Shown here piece by piece: positions 8,431 through 12,708 of a DNA stretch of 12,708 nucleotides (positions are counted from its first letter, which is position 1; every line of letters begins with the position of its first letter). The DNA is taken from NCBI GenBank assembly GCA_025769875.1, contig JAGFNK010001225.1, positions 1 through 12,708 on the forward strand, in the 5' to 3' direction. The notes below the pieces were generated by a model. It saw only the letters and a program-made list of their open reading frames with translations. It did not search any database and was not told where the DNA came from. Position numbers and translations under genes: made by a program. The DNA comes from Russula earlei (Eukaryota; Basidiomycota; Agaricomycetes; Russulales; Russulaceae).

Positions 8431-9255
8431 TCAAATATCATTTTCATCATCTGAGATCTCCAAAATAGTAGCAGTAGTCTCTACTATGTGTGTGTTGACC
8501 TTTCTGTTAGTGTCTGTGCCAGACTCTCTCTCTTTCTTCGCCTTCTCCTCCTCATCCTTTTTCTTCTTCCAGCACTCAGGACTCTTGTGACCAGCTTTCT
8601 TGCAATAATAACATTTTATTTTGTTCTTATTGTCCTGCTTCTTGACTGGAATGACTTTGTTAAGGGAAGCAGAGGGGTCAGCCTGACAACTCTCTTCATT
8701 GAGAATATGCTCCTGAATGGCTTTTGGGGAAAGCTTGTTTGGAAGATTAGAGCCAAGGATAGCTTGCATGAGACCAGAGTAGGTGCTGGGTAGTGCCTAG
8801 ATTAGAGTGAGACTGAATTGGAGATTGGTGATGGGCATGTCATTGTTCTGAAGATTGATCGTAGTGTTATTCAATTTCTGTAGTTGTGGGAACATCAGGC
8901 TGGTGTCATCTCGATCAAAACATGTAAGGGGAGTCCAAGAGTTATGTAGAGACCTAGATCTGATGCCGATGCAAGTAATTTTAAGTTGTTCCCACTTGAG
9001 TTTACAGGTGCTGAACTTGGTGTTATCACTTATCTCTGCGTATATGTCTTTCTGGAGATGGAGCTGGAAGATGCCTAACAGTATGTCTTCTTCAATGTCC
9101 CAAGTGTTATCTCCAGAGGGATTAGTATCAATAAGATGGTGCTGGAAACCATTCATTCGGATAATGACCTCAAAGCAAAATGGCCAAGTAGTCCAATTTG
9201 ATGAATCTAAGATCTCCAGGGGGGTTCCTGAAGGGATAGTGAATATGGGTGCCAT
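8431..9255 (-). pseudogene. Copia gag with CCHC zinc knuckle, one stop
   Basis: Gag would form the virus-like particle. ATG at 9255-9253 opens MAPIFTIPSGTPLEILDSSN, and NWTTWPFCFEVIIRMNGF resembles the N-terminus of copia Gag (UBN2-like). Near residue 153 a TAG (8797-8799) interrupts LTLI/ALPSTYSGL; a CAG-to-TAG change would explain it. The frame then stays open to 8431. The nucleic-acid-binding knuckle is CYYCKKAGHKSPEC (8613-8572), spacing C-x2-C-x4-H-x4-C, followed by a Lys/Glu-rich tail and an acidic end (ISDDENDI). Length without the stop is about 274 residues, normal for copia Gag. Confidence 0.85.
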
Positions 9256-9484
9256 ATGATGTAATAGGGTGAATTGCCAATCTGGACCAGCAGAGCAATT
9301 ATAGCCAGATCAATTAGAGATCAAATCAGTATCTTTGATGCATGATGTAACTGCATGCACATCAATCCTTTGGCTCCAGGGACCAAGGGAGTAAGATGTC
9401 ATCTAATAACAGAGGTTTGTGGGGAAGGGAGGTGTAATAGGAATAAACATGTGTGGTGATCTCTGTGGACTTTAGATATGGGCA
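9256..9484 (-). other. Copia leader between primer site and gag
   Basis: About 229 bases of untranslated leader. No coding potential or clear secondary structure is visible. Confidence 0.5.
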
Positions 9485-9496
9485 GGGCCCATAACC
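9485..9496 (-). promoter_or_regulatory. Copia primer-binding site (initiator tRNA type)
   Basis: On minus, GGTTATGGGCCC follows directly on the LTR end CTTCAACA. It complements the anticodon region of initiator methionine tRNA (CAT anticodon), the half-tRNA priming known for Drosophila copia. It fixes the orientation and the LTR/internal boundary. Confidence 0.8.
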
Positions 9497-9910
9497 TGTT
9501 GAAGATAGGTGCAGTATGTGTGATTAGATAGCAGCAGATGATAAGATCACAGGCAGATCTATCAGACAATAGTTCAGTTTGATTGACACAAAACTGATAT
9601 AAATAATGTACCTATCAGACAATAGCTACAATGTGTCATCAGTACTGTGAGATAGGATATCTTAGTGTAAATACTCACTTCAGTTTGGTTGACACAAAAC
9701 TGAAGTGATCTATGTACTTTGTGGCATTCTTAAGTACCTGAGACCGCCACTGGATGCAGTACAGCTAACTACCATCATGGATCACTAAGTAAGTCCAATT
9801 TTCAGTTGTAAGTAGCTACCAATTGTCCTAAATCACTCTATCAGTGTAACTAATGTGTGCTGCAGTGCATATGAGCTGAGCCAGTGATGCCTGGTCCGGG
9901 TGATCCAATG
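9497..9910 (-). repeat. Copia 5' LTR
   Basis: 414 bases. It is homologous to 12314-12707: both share TGTTGAAG near the low end, ACTCACTTCA...ACTGAAGTGATCTAT, CTCTTAAGTAC/TTCTTAAGTAC, GTAGCTACCA and GCATATGAGCTGAGCCAG near the high end. The low end abuts the primer-binding site. The high end should read TGTTGG on minus but has decayed to CATTGG, and solo LTR E is inserted exactly here. A hairpin lies at 9676-9707, with a partial second copy at 9572-9598. A TATA-like TTTATATC lies on minus near 9600. Confidence 0.85.
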
Positions 9911-10412
9911 TGTCAATACATCTGAGTTGTGATTCATATCACAACACACCTGAGACTCTGAGCAGTGCAGATCTCAATGAGAGCAAGTTGAAGGTGTTGA
10001 TGTCAGTTTTGCTTGAGAAACTCAATGGCACACAGAAGAGAATTGCAGAATAGAAGTGACTGGTATTCCAGGATGCAACTACAGTCTTTTTATACAAGAT
10101 GACAAGATGAGAACTATGAGAGAGGGGACATTTGGGGAGTGGGGAGTACAAGCAATGCAAACAGTGAGTAGGAAATCAAGAATGAGGCCTGTGTAAGGGA
10201 TCTGAAATGCATAAGGTAATCAAAACCAATCAGTAGCAAACAAGTCAAAGAAAACAAAGGGAGTTGGAGAATTCATATTGAATGGAAAGGTAGTGTATGA
10301 AGTATCAACCATGGTAATTGTGCATCATCAGGGCACTGAGCCCTTGCATCTGACTGTGGTGACAACAGCAAAAGGTGGAAGAATGCATCATACTGGTTGC
10401 AGCATGCCAACA
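9911..10412 (-). repeat. Solo LTR E at the copia LTR border
   Basis: 502 bases, plus strand TGTCAATAC...GCCAACA, so TGTTGGC...TATTGACA on minus. It is flanked by a perfect 5-base duplication, CAATG (9906-9910 and 10413-10417). On minus, TATAAAAAG lies at 10086-10094. I see no CpG in it, so it is old. It is a different family from LTRs A-C, sharing only the terminal TGACA. Confidence 0.75.
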
Positions 10413-10786
10413 CAATGAAAGGGAATTGAGGGTGGGCTGTGCAGCAGGGGTGGAATTGCTACATGATGAAGGAAGTTGAGAGTTGGCTGGGCAGTGGGGG
10501 TGGAATGGTTATTCATGAAAGGAAGTTGAGAGTGCGAGTGAAAGATGGTTGACAAGTTTGTGAGGCAGCAGACTGGGAAATGATGAAAGGACAAAGAAGG
10601 TGATGATGTGGTCATTGAGGGCACAAGGCAGTAGACTTGAAAATGATGAAAGGTCGAGAGAATTGATGACATGGTCAACAAAGGTGTGAGGAAGTGGGCT
10701 GGAAAAGCATGAAAGGAGGAGAAAGTTGGTGACATCTGCACTTTGAGAATGGTCCAGGAAACCATTGTTGTCATTCTTGTGAGGTG
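10413..10786. repeat. G/A-rich tandem repeats of 50 and 63 bases
   Basis: Two 50-base units start at about 10421 (GGGAATTGAG) and 10471 (GGAAGTTGAG), with a third start at 10521. It passes into 63-base units that start at 10577, 10640 and 10703 with (G/A)AAATGATGAAAGG or a variant. A diverged unit precedes them near 10513, and the last unit is incomplete. 63 bases is 21 codons, so the minus strand appears open here, but the composition is not protein-like. No gene is visible. Confidence 0.7.
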
Positions 10787-11264
10787 TGTTAAGATCTGAT
10801 AAATCTTGTTACCAACTCTTAGTGAAAGAGTTGCTTGATATAGTTCAAGCACTAGACTTCGAATTCTTTGATATTGTCTCAGGAGGAGTAGATGTAAGAG
10901 ATGAGAAGTGCCTCTTTTGCTTAGAGCAATGACTTGGTCTTTAGAGATTTTGACAAGATAATTGTGTCTTGTAAAAGAGTAAGTCGAGCATAAGGCTCAA
11001 CTCTTGGTACATCTGAGTATTTATACAATTGAGCACATAGCTGAGAACCAGTAGTATCCAGAAAACAGAGTGCAATTTGAAAGTGTCAGAAATGACTCAC
11101 ATGTGAGTCATTCTTCCTAGTATCTGTCATCAATCAGTAAGCAATGAATAAGCAAACAGTCAGCAAGCCAGTAAGCAATCAGTAAGCAAATCACTAAGCA
11201 CTAATAAGCAGAGATGAGTCATGAAGGCATAGGTACAGGCAGACAAGAATGCAGAGTCCTAACA
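10787..11264 (-). repeat. Solo LTR D
   Basis: 478 bases, plus strand TGTTAAGATC...GTCCTAACA, ending in the 5-base inverted pair TGTTA/TAACA. Flanks are AGGTG (10782-10786) and AGGGTG (11265-11270), an imperfect duplication differing by one G. On minus there is a TATA box TATAAATA (11018-11025), and upstream a perfect 22-base palindrome (11091-11112) and a cluster of GTAAGCA-type repeats (11135-11210). The architecture is that of an LTR, but the boundary is less certain than for B, C and E. Confidence 0.6.
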
Positions 11265-11446
11265 AGGGTGTGAGGGAAGGTGGTGGTGAAAGGAATGGAA
11301 TGGAAAATTGCTGGTGAGGAGAAACACAGAGCAAGAAACTTGATAGAGGGACATGTGAGGCATAGGAGTTTGTGTTCATGGGGATCATGTCAGCAGTCAA
11401 CCAATCCCCCCAAATCACATGACTCTGTGGCCAGCAGGAATCTGCA
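11265..11446. other. Unassigned repeat-flanking sequence
   Basis: It begins with AGGGTGTGAGGGAAGG, resembling the 63-base units left of LTR D (AAGGTGTGAGGAAGTGGG), so LTR D probably landed inside the tandem-repeat tract. The rest shows no gene or recognisable repeat. Confidence 0.4.
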
Positions 11447-11715
11447 TTACAACACATCCCATTGGCACTTGCAGCCCTTCACAATTTCATTTGCCTTACA
11501 ATCACAGTGAGATTGATGTATTTGATGACAGTGTAGACCCTCAGATGGGTCATTGTGAAGCAGCTCATGAACTGGGAAATGAGGTAGTGACACTATGAGA
11601 GGGAGCAAGCAAATATCAGGTGAGACAGGATTGCTGGTGAATGTGGGCAGTATCCAGAGAACTCTTCAGGATCATGCAGCAGGTGTTTAGTCCAGACACA
11701 TGTCCACATAATTTT
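11447..11715 (+). pseudogene. 3' fragment of a second Harbinger transposase
   Basis: It aligns with 4748-4950. IPLALAALHNFI matches IPAARAALHNFI. After a frameshift, EIDVFDD...QMGH...ELGNEVVT matches EISAFDD...HMGS...ELAEGPVT. Then ERE, QAN and DRIAG match EREx, AN and DRIAG of the first copy. Only the last quarter of the gene is present, with frameshifts and a stop. It is diverged, so it comes from another copy. Confidence 0.75.
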
Positions 11716-11741
11716 AGAAAGAATGAATGAATTCATGACAT

Positions 11742-12313
11742 TCAACAATTAAGATATGGTACAGGTGTGTGATACATGATTACTGTAGAAGTATGACTAC
11801 AAATCAGGATGTCCTGGCCTTCTCCATAGATCCTTGATGTAGCTGTGTGCAACTTGCACAACATCACTGACCTGCTAGTCATAAGCACAATATAACATTC
11901 TACACTCATGATGTCACAAGATCCCAAGATTTGATCACAGGGATGAGATCCCCATGGAGAGCCATCACTATTCAGTTCAACATCCTTCATAAGATGCTGA
12001 ACTGCCATGACTGATGGGTGATCTCAGAAGTGCTGAGATAGCTATGATGTCATTTGAAGGCATGGCTGGGGGCAGTGGCTGCAGGATTGGGGGTGGGGAT
12101 GAACCAATGAACACATGCATTGTTGAGTTGAAGTTATTGGCAAACCTCTCCAAGGTTGACTGCATTCCATGGAGAGCAACTGCTGTGGGATCAGACTTGA
12201 GTTTTTTGGTCCACAAGGAAGTTGATTTGGAGGCAACATTCTTGATCTGACATTTTAAATGAAGGGCACTGGATGAGGGGGGCAATATGGCACCAGAGGT
12301 CACGAGGAGTCCC
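11742..12313 (-). pseudogene. Probable Myb/SANT-like protein remnant of a Harbinger element
   Basis: An open stretch on minus contains a Ser/Pro linker (SGAILPPSSSAL), a Lys patch (WTKKLKSD), then AVALHGMQSTLERFANNFN and AVQHLMKDVEL. The layout resembles the C-terminal half of the Myb-like protein at 2058-2386 (basic patch, then ASAVIGMSAVMNRVIESI). The likeness is in arrangement more than identity, so the assignment is tentative. No trihelix domain is present; solo LTR 12314-12707 cuts the upstream side. It faces the transposase fragment tail to tail. Confidence 0.45.
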
Positions 12314-12707
12314 TGTTGAAGCAGATGGGTGCAGGTTATGATAACAATGATAAGATCCTTAAGATCAATCACAAGATATTTCAGTATTGTGTAAGACAAG
12401 ACTATAATTCAGTAATACCTATCACAAGATATCTACAAATGCGTGATTAGATGCGAGAGATAAGATAGGAAACAGTAAGTACTCACTTCATGTATTGTTA
12501 AGACAAGACTGAAGTGATCTATCAAAATACGACACTCTTAAGTACTCCAGAGTGTCTCTAAGTACACTGCAAGTAGCTACCATCAATAAGAAACAAAGCT
12601 CATACAAGGATCAGTCGTTATCAGCTACTGATTGTCATCAATTAACTTATCATTCGAAGTAACACAGATCTCAGCATATGAGCTGAGCCAGACCGCGTGA
12701 TCCAACA
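12314..12707 (-). repeat. Second copia LTR, minus orientation
   Basis: 394 bases, TGTTGGATCACGCGG...CTTCAACA on minus, homologous to 9497-9910. No primer-binding site follows its low end (GGGACTCCTCGTG), so it is a solo LTR. The window ends one base past it, so the target duplication cannot be checked. It keeps about 7 CpG against about 2 in 9497-9910 and looks the younger copy. A CACTTCA...TGAAGTG hairpin is retained near 12484-12517. Confidence 0.8.
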
Positions 12708-12708
12708 C

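Larger units (their letters stand above)
5298..9910 (-). mobile_element. Ty1/copia retrotransposon, 3'-truncated
   Basis: Read on minus, the order is 5' LTR (9497-9910), primer-binding site (9485-9496), gag, protease, integrase and reverse transcriptase. Integrase before reverse transcriptase defines Ty1/copia. RNase H and the 3' LTR are absent: the coding sequence stops at the TTAA bordering the Harbinger element. LTR C interrupts pol. Stops and frameshifts occur in every domain, so the element is dead. CpG is scarce throughout. Confidence 0.9.

Noticed and set aside
8855..9259. Open plus-strand stretch of 134 codons
   Set aside because: It is antisense to the copia gag N-terminus, which has matching domain features on minus.
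9939..10160. Open minus-strand stretch of 73 codons
   Set aside because: It lies wholly within solo LTR E, over its TATA box and R region.
10388..10852. Open minus-strand stretch of 154 codons with a 21-residue repeat
   Set aside because: It crosses the LTR E and LTR D borders, and its openness follows from a 63-base tandem repeat. Composition is low-complexity with no recognisable domain.
11135..11210. Regularly spaced short repeats, considered as a CRISPR-like array
   Set aside because: Units are about 10-12 bases, degenerate, without spacers of constant length, and lie upstream of an LTR TATA box in eukaryotic DNA.

Overview
The window is a nested graveyard of eukaryotic transposable elements. 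I see no host gene, no RNA gene and no CRISPR array. The organism is most likely a filamentous fungus, probably a mushroom-forming basidiomycete. This is inferred from 43-56 base introns with GT...AG ends, a PIF/Harbinger-type DNA transposon carrying a Myb/SANT-like gene, and a Ty1/copia-type retroelement. No single marker proves it.

Layout from left to right. 1-668 is the 3' part of an LTR in plus orientation (LTR A). 669-951 is a decayed 3' end of a Harbinger element. 952-5297 is a Harbinger element with about 210-base terminal inverted repeats (TIRs). It carries a four-exon Myb/SANT-like gene (1348-3496) and a broken DDE transposase gene (3672-5058), both on plus. A solo LTR (LTR B, 2387-3347) with a perfect 5-base target duplication, GCAAC, splits the last Myb exon.

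5298-9910 is a copia element on minus. It has a 5' LTR (9497-9910), a copia-type primer-binding site (9485-9496), gag, protease, integrase and the first part of reverse transcriptase. Its RNase H and 3' LTR are missing where the Harbinger element now abuts. A solo LTR (LTR C, 5975-6803, duplication CGATA/CAATA) sits between integrase and reverse transcriptase. 9911-10412 is another solo LTR (LTR E, duplication CAATG). 10413-11446 is repeat-rich sequence with 50- and 63-base tandem repeats, split by solo LTR D (10787-11264). 11447-11715 is a fragment of a second Harbinger transposase (plus), 11742-12313 a probable Myb-like remnant (minus), and 12314-12707 a second copia LTR.

Almost every coding region is dead. 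Many lesions fit decay of methylated CpG: CGA codons became TGA, and the first catalytic Asp of the transposase and the first Asp of the reverse transcriptase YVDD box have both become Asn at a GTC-GAT junction. CpG density differs strongly between elements: about 22 in LTR B and about 1 in LTR A by hand count. This gives a relative order of insertion, with LTR B the youngest. The Myb-like gene is the exception. Apart from the LTR insertion it reads open through all exons, about 343 codons.

I found no convincing new biological system. The useful content is the nesting order, the spliced Harbinger gene models, the mosaic Harbinger flanks, and a conserved hairpin just after the TATA box in three LTRs.
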